The position numbers were made by a program, and so were the translations under genes. This document shows positions 7,596 through 13,122 of a stretch of 13,122 bases of DNA, piece by piece. Positions within the stretch are counted from its first letter, which is position 1. Each line of letters starts with the position of its first letter. Under the pieces are notes generated by a model, which worked only from the letters and a program-made list of their open reading frames with translations, had not been told where the DNA came from and made no database searches. Origin of the DNA: Thalassospiraceae bacterium (GTDB lineage: Bacteria; Pseudomonadota; Alphaproteobacteria; Rhodospirillales; Magnetovibrionaceae). The stretch lies in the NCBI GenBank assembly GCA_030637205.1, contig DAOVVL010000018.1:1-13122 (forward strand), read 5' to 3'.

Positions 7596-8846
7596 TTATT
7601 TTGGAAATTCATCCGAACGGCTGCCCAAAAGGAGGGTTGGATAGCCGCCATCCTTCAGGTGTTGGATCAGGCTTTGCACGTGATCCATATCCAGCGTTTC
7701 AACAACCACTTCCATTTCGGCTTCCTTGATCGGAAGGTCATAAAAAAGGCGTTGATGGTGGACCTCAATAATATTGGCCCCCGTTTCACCGATCAGCCCG
7801 GCGACCCGCGCCAGCACACCGGGGGTGTCGCTGATCTGGATACGCAGGCGCACCATACGACCTTCGCGCACCAGCCCGCGCATCAGGGTTGATGCCAGCA
7901 CGCGCGGGTCTATGTTGCCGCCCGATACCACCAGCCCGACTGTTTTACCCTTGAAACGCTCACGGTTTGCCAGCAATGCCGCCAGCGATGCAGCGCCTGC
8001 GCCTTCGGTGACGATGCGCTGGTTTTCAATATAGATCTGCACCGCGCTTTCAAGTTCGTTTTCATTGCAAAGAAATACATCGCTGACCAATTCGCGTGCG
8101 ATCCGTGTGTTCAACTCGCCCGGTGTTTTCACGGCAATGCCTTCGGCAATGGTTTGTCCGCCACCTTTGGGTTCGCGGCCTTGCAGGACTTCGTGCAGGC
8201 CTGGGTATAATTCGGCCTCAGCCCCGAAAATCTCGATATCCGGATTGGCCGCCTTGGCCGCAATGGCAATGCCTGAAATCAATCCGCCACCGCCGACCGG
8301 CACGATGATGGCATCAAGGTCTGGAAATGCTTCCATCAGTTCCAGCCCGATGGTTCCCTGACCGGCAATAATGGCCGCATCGTCATAGGGGTGAATGAAT
8401 TCAAGATGATCCTGGTCGGCAATTTCCAGCGCCCGGTCACGCGCCTCTTTAAGCCCGTCGCCATACATCACCGTTTTTGCACCCAGCGCCTCGGTTCGGG
8501 CAATCTTTGTAAACGGGGTTCCTTTGGGCATCACGATGGTTGCCGGAATTCCCAGTTCACGTGCGAAGTACGCAACCCCTTGCGCATGGTTTCCGGCGCT
8601 GGCCGCAATAACGCCCCCGGCGCGGATTTTTTCATCCAGGCTCATCAGCTTGTTCAACGCACCACGCGGCTTGAACGATCCGGTGTGCTGCATGTTTTCC
8701 AGCTTCAACACCACATTGGCACCACACAGTTCAGACAGAACCGCCGAGCGAATGGCAGGCGTTTTAACCACGCGCCCGTCAATGACTTTGGCCGCTTGCT
8801 CAATGTCTTTAAGGGTAACGGGTAGCGATTTAGCCGTTGCAGTCAT
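7596..8846 (-). CDS. ilvA: Threonine ammonia-lyase with C-terminal ACT domain
   Basis: This cytoplasmic PLP enzyme converts threonine to 2-oxobutanoate and ammonia, the first step toward isoleucine or of threonine breakdown. The 416-residue product has K59 in HTGSFKPRGA (54-63) as the PLP Schiff-base lysine, an ASAGNHAQG loop (about 83-91), and the phosphate-binding VPVGGGGLISG (about 183-193). A VVSGGNID block sits near 308-315. From about 330 a single ACT domain follows (MVRLRIQISDTPGVLARVAGLIGE and onward), ending near 405. One C-terminal ACT of this kind matches the short IlvA subfamily, not the two-ACT E. coli IlvA. ACT domains normally bind an amino-acid effector, so feedback control is likely. 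The ATG at 8846 has a weak GGAAC upstream. It lies 44 nt behind the BON lipoprotein gene on the same strand. Confidence 0.95.
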   Translation of the reverse strand: MTATAKSLPVTLKDIEQAAKVIDGRVVKTPAIRSAVLSELCGANVVLKLENMQHTGSFKPRGALNKLMSLDEKIRAGGVIAASAGNHAQGVAYFARELGIPATIVMPKGTPFTKIARTEALGAKTVMYGDGLKEARDRALEIADQDHLEFIHPYDDAAIIAGQGTIGLELMEAFPDLDAIIVPVGGGGLISGIAIAAKAANPDIEIFGAEAELYPGLHEVLQGREPKGGGQTIAEGIAVKTPGELNTRIARELVSDVFLCNENELESAVQIYIENQRIVTEGAGAASLAALLANRERFKGKTVGLVVSGGNIDPRVLASTLMRGLVREGRMVRLRIQISDTPGVLARVAGLIGETGANIIEVHHQRLFYDLPIKEAEMEVVVETLDMDHVQSLIQHLKDGGYPTLLLGSRSDEFPK

Positions 8847-8890
8847 AAGTGCAGGTTCCGATAATTTATGTTCAGCGATGATTTGGCCGG

Positions 8891-9544
8891 TTAATAAGAT
8901 TGAACCATAATATACGACTGAACCGAACGCACACCTTTGGTGTCGCGAATAATCTGCAATACGTGATTTAGTTCGCCGGATGTTTCTGACTCGCCGATGA
9001 TATATACATCGCCCAACACACTACGCCAGCGATAATTAACTGACTTGATCGCATCGTCCCCCAGCAACTGTGCGCTGATCTTGGACTCGATCCACATATC
9101 CCCGGCAGCATCGGCAATTTTGCCGCTGGTTTGTTTGGCATTTTCTGACCATGTGCGGCGTTGGGTTTGCTCGTCTTCGTTCACGATCTGGATATCGTTG
9201 TAGAAATCTACAATGCGTGCATCGTCTCGTGCGGTGCGAATGGCCTGATTGCGCAGATTGGTGTCGGTGATGGACCCGGTCAACATCACGCGCTGTTTCC
9301 ACACATCGACGCTGACATCCAGCAGAAGGCTGCGGTCAATTTGTGCAAGGCGGTCATAGATGGCGCTGCGGATTTTGACGTCTACGATCTGTTCTTCGGT
9401 CTGGCGCTCTTCAAACGGGGCCTTGACCACATCGGAAACGATCGTGGTCGGCGTTGCGCAGGCCCCCAGCCACAAAGCCGGGGCAGCCAAGAACGAGGTA
9501 ATGACGAGACGTTTCACATCACAATTTGTTGAAGAGGCGGTCAT
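8891..9544 (-). CDS. Dual-BON-domain lipoprotein (DolP/OsmY-like)
   Basis: The 217-residue product is an envelope lipoprotein. A basic residue pair (K11-R12) and hydrophobic stretch lead to a lipobox LGAC with C29 as the lipidated cysteine. Two BON domains follow. The first is about 50-122: VDVKIRSAIYDRLAQ, then SVDVWKQRVMLTGSI. The second is about 145-217: MWIESKISAQLLGDD, then GDVYIIGESETSGELNHVLQIIRD. The architecture and size match DolP (YraP), which supports outer-membrane integrity and binds phospholipids. The residue after the cysteine is Ala, not Asp, so outer-membrane sorting is plausible. The ATG at 9544 has AGGAG about 10 nt upstream. The usual enterobacterial neighbours (yraN, diaA) are absent; ilvA lies 44 nt downstream. 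DolP orthology is inferred; BON lipoprotein is firm. Confidence 0.9.
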   Translation of the reverse strand: MTASSTNCDVKRLVITSFLAAPALWLGACATPTTIVSDVVKAPFEERQTEEQIVDVKIRSAIYDRLAQIDRSLLLDVSVDVWKQRVMLTGSITDTNLRNQAIRTARDDARIVDFYNDIQIVNEDEQTQRRTWSENAKQTSGKIADAAGDMWIESKISAQLLGDDAIKSVNYRWRSVLGDVYIIGESETSGELNHVLQIIRDTKGVRSVQSYIMVQSY

Positions 9545-9892
9545 TTAAGCAAGTCTCCTGATGATCGGAAGGGCCTGAAAGACTATACACTGCCCAGCTT
9601 GCGGTGAAATACCAGCCAAATCGAAAGTTTGAGGGCACATACTTATGAACACCCGTGATCGTTCAGGACATTATTGCCGCATCCCTTTCTATCGGATAGA
9701 CTTTTAGTCAATTCGGGGGCTTTGGCCCTCAAGCTTTTATTGGAAAATACGCTTGCGGCTTTCCATGTAGATACAGCCGGGCCACGCACATCTATTATGC
9801 CAGATGAGCAAACCAGATAGGCAGGGCCTGCTGAGAGAGATTTTTTGGCGAAACCGAGACGGTTTTCGTCGCCTTCAGGGAGATATGAATTT
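9545..9892. other. 348-bp region without a recognised gene, between BON lipoprotein and cheW
   Basis: This must carry the promoters for the leftward BON-ilvA unit and for rightward cheW. On the - strand a TATAGT (complement of 9582-9587) could be a -10 box about 40 bp before the BON gene, but no good -35 matches. A stop-free stretch of about 50 codons (9659-9820) on the + strand has no start with a ribosome site and no family I recognise. The cheW frame is also open upstream to a TTG at 9845, but the Shine-Dalgarno supports the ATG at 9893. No tRNA, terminator or clear operator was found. Confidence 0.4.
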
Positions 9893-10579
9893 ATGGCCGG
9901 CCAGGATTTAGTTACCGCCAATTCTTCAGCAATCGGTGCAGAAAGCAGAGAGCACCTTGAAGAATACGTAACCTTCAACATTGCAGGACAGATGTTCGGT
10001 ATTCCGGTGCTGATTGTTCAGGATATTTTGCTTCCTGAAAACATTGCAGCAATTCCGCTTGCCCCCCCTGAAGTTCGCGGCTCGATCAATCTGCGCGGTC
10101 GCATCGTGACCGTGATTGATGTGCGGGTTCGCCTTGGGCTTGAACGCCGCGCCATTAACGAAAACGACAGCCTTCTGAGCACACCCACTGACAGCGACGC
10201 AGAAGAAGACGATAGCGACGCAGAAGAAGCAGCACCAAAAGAAGAGGGTGAAGCTGGCGAAGGTGAAGAGGGCGGTGAAGGTGAAGACGATCAGACAGAA
10301 GAAGAAATGGCAGACGCCACCGCAGCCGTGGAAGAAATGAAGCGCAAGAAGCAAAACCATATGATGGCGGTGACGGTCGAACACCACAACGAACTGTACA
10401 CCTTGTTGGTCGACAGCGTCGGCGACGTGATCGGCCTTTCCAAGGACGGATACGAGGGCAACCCCAGCACGCTTGATCCGCTGTGGCGCGAATTCGCCAG
10501 CGGAATTTACCGTCTGGAAGACTCGCTGATGGTTGTTTTGGATGTTGAGCGTCTGCTCGATTTCAAGGCTGAAGTTTAA
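9893..10579 (+). CDS. cheW: CheW chemotaxis adaptor with acidic insertion
   Basis: CheW is the SH3-like coupling protein that links chemoreceptors to the CheA kinase. The 228-residue product (usual length is about 150-170) has a first CheW part at 24-85, with YVTFNIAGQMFGIPV, LAPPEVRGSINLRGRIVTVIDVRVRLGL. The second part, about 156-226, has MMAVTVEHHNELYTLLVDSVGDV and a final YRLEDSLMVVLDVERLL. Between them, about 92-150 is a low-complexity acidic stretch: 25 of residues 100-148 are Asp or Glu. It falls where the two beta subdomains are normally joined by a short loop. I chose ATG 9893 because AGGGAG lies 10 nt upstream; an in-frame TTG at 9845 lacks support. No cheA, cheR, cheY or receptor gene is nearby. 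A strong terminator follows directly. Confidence 0.94.
   Translation: MAGQDLVTANSSAIGAESREHLEEYVTFNIAGQMFGIPVLIVQDILLPENIAAIPLAPPEVRGSINLRGRIVTVIDVRVRLGLERRAINENDSLLSTPTDSDAEEDDSDAEEAAPKEEGEAGEGEEGGEGEDDQTEEEMADATAAVEEMKRKKQNHMMAVTVEHHNELYTLLVDSVGDVIGLSKDGYEGNPSTLDPLWREFASGIYRLEDSLMVVLDVERLLDFKAEV
10190..10231 (+). repeat. Two imperfect 21-bp tandem repeats inside cheW
   Basis: Units 10190-10210 and 10211-10231 encode DSDAEED and DSDAEEA and differ at only a few bases. A second, looser repeat of GGTGAAG-like heptamers follows at about 10247-10290, encoding Gly/Glu runs. The pattern suggests the acidic insertion grew by slippage or tandem duplication. Confidence 0.7.
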
Positions 10580-10604
10580 AAGCCAGCAACAACGGTTAAC
10601 AAAG

Positions 10605-10636
10605 CGGCGTCCCTATTCACGGGGCGCCGTTTTTTT
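10605..10636 (+). terminator. Intrinsic terminator of cheW
   Basis: CGGCGTCCC (10605-10613) pairs with GGGGCGCCG (10621-10629), nine pairs including one G-U, around the loop TATTCAC. A run of seven T follows (10630-10636). It begins 25 nt after the cheW stop. The T-run overlaps the hemB stop codon on the other strand (10635-10637). In the reverse direction the hairpin is followed only by CTTTGTT, so it may weakly serve hemB as well. Confidence 0.9.
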
Positions 10637-11645
10637 ATGTGTTTTGCAGAAGCCTGGCGGCCTTGGGCGCGAAATAGGTCAGCACCGCATCGGCACCGGC
10701 GCGTTTGAACGCCATCAGGCTTTCCATCATTACCGCATCGTGATCGAGCCAGCCGTTGGCAGAAGCCGCCTGAACCATCGCGTATTCGCCCGACACCTGA
10801 AAGGCCAGCGTCGGCATGGCAAAGGTGTCCTTGATGCGGTGGATGATATCCAGATAAGGCATGCCCGGTTTGACCATGACCATGTCGGCACCTTCGCGGA
10901 TGTCCATGGCCACCTCGCGTAACGCTTCGTCGGTGTTGGCGCTATCCATCTGGTAGGTTTTCTTGTCGCCCTTTAATGCGCCGCCCGATCCCACCGCATC
11001 GCGGAAGGGACCATAAAAAGCCGACGCATACTTGGCCGCATACGAAACAATGCGCACATGTTGAAAGCCTTCACCGTCCAGTGCTTCGCGGATCGCCTTG
11101 ATGCGCCCGTCCATCATGTCCGATGGTGCGATGATGTCGCAGCCGGCGCGCGCCTGCATGATGGATTGCTGGCAAAGCACCTCAACCGTTTCGTCGTTCA
11201 GGATTTTGCCGTCCCTGACCAGTCCGTCGTGGCCATCAGAATTGTACGGGTCCAGCGCCACATCGCAAATGATGCCAACGCCTGAATGTTTTTCCTTGAT
11301 CGCACGTACCGCACGACACACCAGGTTGTCGGGGTTCACGGCTTCCTTTGCGTCGCTGGTTTTCAACTTTGCGTCGGTGTTGGGGAAAATAGCAATTGCC
11401 GGAATGCCCAAGGCTTCGGCCTCGCCCGCTTGTGCCACCAGACGGTCCACGCTCAAGCGTTCAACGCCGGGCATGGATGAAACGGGCTCGGACTTGTTTT
11501 CGCCTTCAATGACGAACATCGGCCAGATCAGGTCGTCGACGCTGAGGCGGCTTTCTGAAATCAGTCGCCGGCTCCAGTCATCAGCGCGATTGCGCCGCAT
11601 GCGGGTCAGGGGGAATTCCCCCGTGATGGGTGGTTTGTTGGTCAC
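10635..11645 (-). CDS. hemB: Delta-aminolevulinic acid dehydratase (porphobilinogen synthase)
   Basis: This cytoplasmic enzyme condenses two 5-aminolevulinate molecules to porphobilinogen in tetrapyrrole synthesis. The 336-residue product is full length. Schiff-base lysines are K205 in YAAKYASAFYGPFRDA (202-217) and K259 in VMVKPGMPYLD (256-266). The metal-site segment reads CDVALDPYNSDGHDG (128-141 region). Asp and Ala replace the three zinc-binding cysteines of the CxCxxxxxxxC type, which marks the Mg-dependent, zinc-independent class found in many alphaproteobacteria and pseudomonads. The start is GTG at 11645, with GGA 9 nt upstream. A nearby ATG in another frame stops after five codons. 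It lies tail to tail with cheW and divergent from the DUF6898-like gene. Confidence 0.96.
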   Translation of the reverse strand: MTNKPPITGEFPLTRMRRNRADDWSRRLISESRLSVDDLIWPMFVIEGENKSEPVSSMPGVERLSVDRLVAQAGEAEALGIPAIAIFPNTDAKLKTSDAKEAVNPDNLVCRAVRAIKEKHSGVGIICDVALDPYNSDGHDGLVRDGKILNDETVEVLCQQSIMQARAGCDIIAPSDMMDGRIKAIREALDGEGFQHVRIVSYAAKYASAFYGPFRDAVGSGGALKGDKKTYQMDSANTDEALREVAMDIREGADMVMVKPGMPYLDIIHRIKDTFAMPTLAFQVSGEYAMVQAASANGWLDHDAVMMESLMAFKRAGADAVLTYFAPKAARLLQNT

Positions 11646-11756
11646 TTGGCTAAATCCATTTAATCGCTTGGTTCGGGCTCAGGATACTTGTCAACGCTCC
11701 AAAGCCAATAGAAAATTTGATAAAACTTGGCCCCGGACGTATTGCGAGGGTAAAGT

Positions 11757-11783
11757 TGGCAAACGTCAAAAATATGGCAAACG
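11757..11783. repeat. Direct repeat TGGCAAACG upstream of the small DUF6898-like gene
   Basis: TGGCAAACG occurs at 11757-11765 and again at 11775-11783, 18 bp apart start to start. It lies in the 185-bp divergent region between hemB and the downstream gene. Paired half-sites near two helical turns apart could bind a regulator. The repeat is seen directly; the role is a guess. Confidence 0.4.
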
Positions 11784-11830
11784 ATATTGAACCCGGCGTT
11801 AACCATAAAAAAACCTGAGAACGGCTCACG

Positions 11831-12100
11831 ATGACCAGATATCCATATCGACGTTCGAAGAGAAAACTCCCCTTGCCCGACGGGCTTACGGAAGTGCTGT
11901 TTGAATTCAGGCAGGTGGGCCGGATGCTTCGGGTGTGTGCCATCGATGCCCAAAGCGGTACCGAAGTGATCATGGTGGCCGATCCGCGCTACGGCGAAAC
12001 CATGATTAAATCGCTGGCCATGCGAAAACTGGCCTATGTGCTCCGAAAAAAGCGCGGAGCCAAAAAAAGGCAAGTAAATCAAAACAGTGGCTGGTTTTAG
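11831..12100 (+). CDS. Small DUF6898-like protein
   Basis: The 89-residue product is basic at both ends (MTRYPYRRSKRK at the start, RKKRGAKKRQ near the end). Its core, EVLFEFRQVGRMLRVCAIDAQSGTEVIMVADPRYGETMIKSLAMRKLAYVLRKK, matches my memory of a short alphaproteobacterial family named DUF6898. In that family the pattern is E-V-x-F-E-F, then A-I-D-x-x-(S/T)-G-T-E-V, then a C-terminal helix L-R-K-L-x-Y-V. No function is established. There is no signal peptide or membrane helix, and charge would allow nucleic-acid or ribosome contact, but that is not shown. The ATG at 11831 has only a weak GAG upstream. A terminator-like hairpin overlaps the stop codon, separating it from rpiB. The coding call is good; the family name is from memory. 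Confidence 0.75.
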   Translation: MTRYPYRRSKRKLPLPDGLTEVLFEFRQVGRMLRVCAIDAQSGTEVIMVADPRYGETMIKSLAMRKLAYVLRKKRGAKKRQVNQNSGWF

Positions 12101-12111
12101 GCCCTGTTTTT
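12081..12111 (+). terminator. Probable intrinsic terminator overlapping the end of the DUF6898-like gene
   Basis: AAAACAG (12081-12087) pairs with CTGTTTT (12104-12110), and after a one-base bulge GGC (12089-12091) pairs with GCC (12101-12103) around a 9-nt loop. The stem closes into a run of five T (12107-12111). The stop codon TAG (12098-12100) lies in the loop. Part of the T-run is in the stem, so strength is uncertain. Confidence 0.45.
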
Positions 12112-12184
12112 GCCAACCCCCTAAATCATGTGACTGCCCCGAGTGCTTGTGGCCGCTTGGCATTGGGATTCGAGATATGGTATC

Positions 12185-12231
12185 AAAGGCGCTCTTCGGG
12201 TGACGAGAAGCCGCCTTTGGTGGCCAGCGCC
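12185..12231 (+). promoter_or_regulatory. Structured leader upstream of rpiB with competing hairpins
   Basis: AAAGGCG (12185-12191) can pair with CGCCTTT (12212-12218). Alternatively GGCGCT (12188-12193) can pair with AGCGCC (12226-12231), which leaves GCCGCC-TTT-GGTGGC (12210-12224, one G-U) free to form its own hairpin. The two folds exclude each other. The element ends 10 nt before the AGGAGG ribosome site of rpiB (12242-12247). It matches no riboswitch class I recognise. Pairings are read directly; regulation is inferred. Confidence 0.4.
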
Positions 12232-12256
12232 CAACAGTTTCAGGAGGCAGAGACAA

Positions 12257-12697
12257 ATGTCAGCAGACACCATTGCCATCGCCGGCGACCACGGCGGATT
12301 AGGATTAAAGCAGGAACTAACCGCGTTTTTGAAAGACGCCGGTCACGATGTGCTTGATTTGGGCACCAACACCACCGACAGCGTCGATTATCCCGAATTT
12401 GGCTTTGCCGTGGCCGAAGCGATCAGGGATGGCCGCGCCGGTAGGGGCGTTTTGGTATGCGGCAGCGGCATCGGCATTTCCATTGCGGCGAACCGTTTTA
12501 CTGAGATCCGCGCAGCCCTCATTCACGATGTGACGGGCGCCAGGCTTTGCCGCGAACACAACGATGCCAACGTCATTTGTTTTGGCGGTCGCATGGTTGG
12601 CCCCGATTTGGCAACCGATTGCCTGCAAACCTTTTTGAATACCGACTTTGAAGGCGGGCGTCACCAACGCCGTGTCGATAAGTTGAGTAACCCGTGA
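12257..12697 (+). CDS. rpiB: Ribose-5-phosphate isomerase B
   Basis: This cytoplasmic enzyme interconverts ribulose 5-phosphate and ribose 5-phosphate in the pentose phosphate pathway. The 146-residue product is of normal length. It shows AGDHGGLGLK (9-18) at the phosphate site, VDYPEFG (43-49) and the active-site loop LVCGSGIGISIAANR (66-80) with C68 as the catalytic base. The HNDANV block (101-106) and the GGR (110-112) follow. The frame stays open upstream to a TTG near 12143. I chose ATG 12257 because a perfect AGGAGG lies 9 nt before it and the protein then begins like other RpiB. It is followed by glyA after 29 nt, a pairing common in alphaproteobacteria. A sugar-phosphate isomerase of the related allose/LacAB type is less likely. 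Confidence 0.95.
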   Translation: MSADTIAIAGDHGGLGLKQELTAFLKDAGHDVLDLGTNTTDSVDYPEFGFAVAEAIRDGRAGRGVLVCGSGIGISIAANRFTEIRAALIHDVTGARLCREHNDANVICFGGRMVGPDLATDCLQTFLNTDFEGGRHQRRVDKLSNP

Positions 12698-12726
12698 AGA
12701 ATTAGATTAAAGGATAGACCTCCCAG

Positions 12727-13122
12727 ATGAACCAATACGCAAACGAAGCTGTAAAAAACTTTTTCACCCGCGAACTCGGTCAGGCGGATGGTGATGTTCA
12801 GGCCGCAATTGATAAAGAGCTTGGCCGTCAACGCAGTGAAATAGAACTCATCGCTTCGGAAAACATTGTTTCGCGTGCCGTCATGCAGGCATCGGGCTCC
12901 GTGCTGACCAACAAATACGCCGAAGGGTATTCGGGGCGGCGTTATTATGGCGGTTGTGAGTTTGTCGACATTGCGGAAAATCTGGCGATTGAACGGGCCA
13001 AGAAAATCTTCGGCTGTGAATTTGTTAACGTGCAACCCCATTCCGGCGCGCAGGCCAACGGCGCGGTCTTTTTGGCGGTACTTAAACCCGGCGATACCAT
13101 TATGGGCATGAGTTTGGCCGCC
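12727..13122 (+). CDS. glyA: Serine hydroxymethyltransferase, 5' part (3' end outside window)
   Basis: This PLP enzyme interconverts serine and glycine and loads tetrahydrofolate with a one-carbon unit. The frame is open from the ATG at 12727 to the last base, giving 132 residues of an expected 420 or so. Family hallmarks are ELGRQRSEIELIASENIVS, LTNKYAEGYSGRRYYGGCEFVD and NVQPHSGAQANGAVFLAVL. The PLP lysine lies beyond the window. An AAAGGA Shine-Dalgarno sits about 12 nt upstream, slightly far. It is 29 nt after rpiB and almost surely in the same operon. In many alphaproteobacteria nrdR and rib genes follow glyA, which would be the expectation beyond the right edge. Confidence 0.97.
   Translation, partial: MNQYANEAVKNFFTRELGQADGDVQAAIDKELGRQRSEIELIASENIVSRAVMQASGSVLTNKYAEGYSGRRYYGGCEFVDIAENLAIERAKKIFGCEFVNVQPHSGAQANGAVFLAVLKPGDTIMGMSLAA

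Noticed and set aside
9751..9770. A sigma-54-like GG...GC pair (TTGGAAAATACGCTTGC region) before cheW.
   Set aside because: The spacing between GG and GC is 11, not 10, and the surrounding consensus is poor.
9659..9820. About 50 stop-free codons on the + strand with a plausible amphipathic composition, upstream of cheW.
   Set aside because: No start codon with a ribosome site, no recognised family, and a length that is common by chance. It could be a gene remnant, but nothing supports it.
9643..9981. A 112-codon open frame on the - strand overlapping the cheW start and its upstream region.
   Set aside because: It overlaps antisense the well-supported CheW N-terminus, has no recognisable domain, and its composition looks like a shadow frame.
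11660..12256. A long open frame of nearly 200 codons on the - strand across the DUF6898-like gene.
   Set aside because: It lies antisense to a gene with a family-like conserved core and contains no recognised motif; its His/Gly/Pro-rich composition is typical of an antisense frame.
12143..12256. N-terminal extension of RpiB from a TTG.
   Set aside because: A perfect AGGAGG stands 9 nt before the ATG at 12257 and the family N-terminus begins there; the extension instead overlaps the structured leader.

Overview
The window looks like a chromosomal segment of a motile, free-living alphaproteobacterium, most likely in or near the Rhodospirillales. The reasons are moderate GC, a bacterial-type leucyl-transferase, an alphaproteobacterial-style MotA/MotB pair (His/Gly-rich MotB N-terminus), a cysteine-poor Mg-type HemB, and a small DUF6898-like gene next to rpiB-glyA. 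Nothing points to a plasmid, phage, IS element, CRISPR array, tRNA or rRNA. Assignments rest on motif recognition from translations; no database search was run.

Left part (1-4603): the 3' end of a DUF6314-like gene on the + strand collides with a TRAP transporter operon on the - strand, dctP-dctQ-dctM (3749 down to 417). The solute-binding protein has a Tat-type signal and belongs to the TakP/FcbT1-like branch. A strong hairpin separates dctP from the membrane genes. Upstream, on the same strand, lies bpt (Asp/Glu leucyltransferase), which makes N-degrons.

Middle (4641-9544): motA-motB, the flagellar stator pair, sits on the - strand with bpt only 37 bp behind motB. Divergent from motA is a membrane-anchored class I SAM methyltransferase resembling FAM173-type lysine methyltransferases. 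It converges, 3 bp apart, on a biosynthetic or catabolic threonine ammonia-lyase with a C-terminal ACT domain. A dual-BON lipoprotein (DolP-like) lies upstream of that on the same strand.

Right part (9545-13122): a 348-bp non-coding stretch leads to a solitary cheW whose product is split by a highly acidic insertion. It ends in a clear intrinsic terminator placed against the stop codon of hemB (- strand). A divergent region then leads to a small DUF6898-like protein, rpiB and the 5' part of glyA. A compact structured leader with mutually exclusive pairings precedes rpiB.

Most genes are housekeeping, motility or transport genes of known families. I see no clear new multi-gene system. The items most worth a second look are the membrane-anchored methyltransferase, the acidic CheW insertion, the rpiB leader and the dctP/dctQ hairpin.
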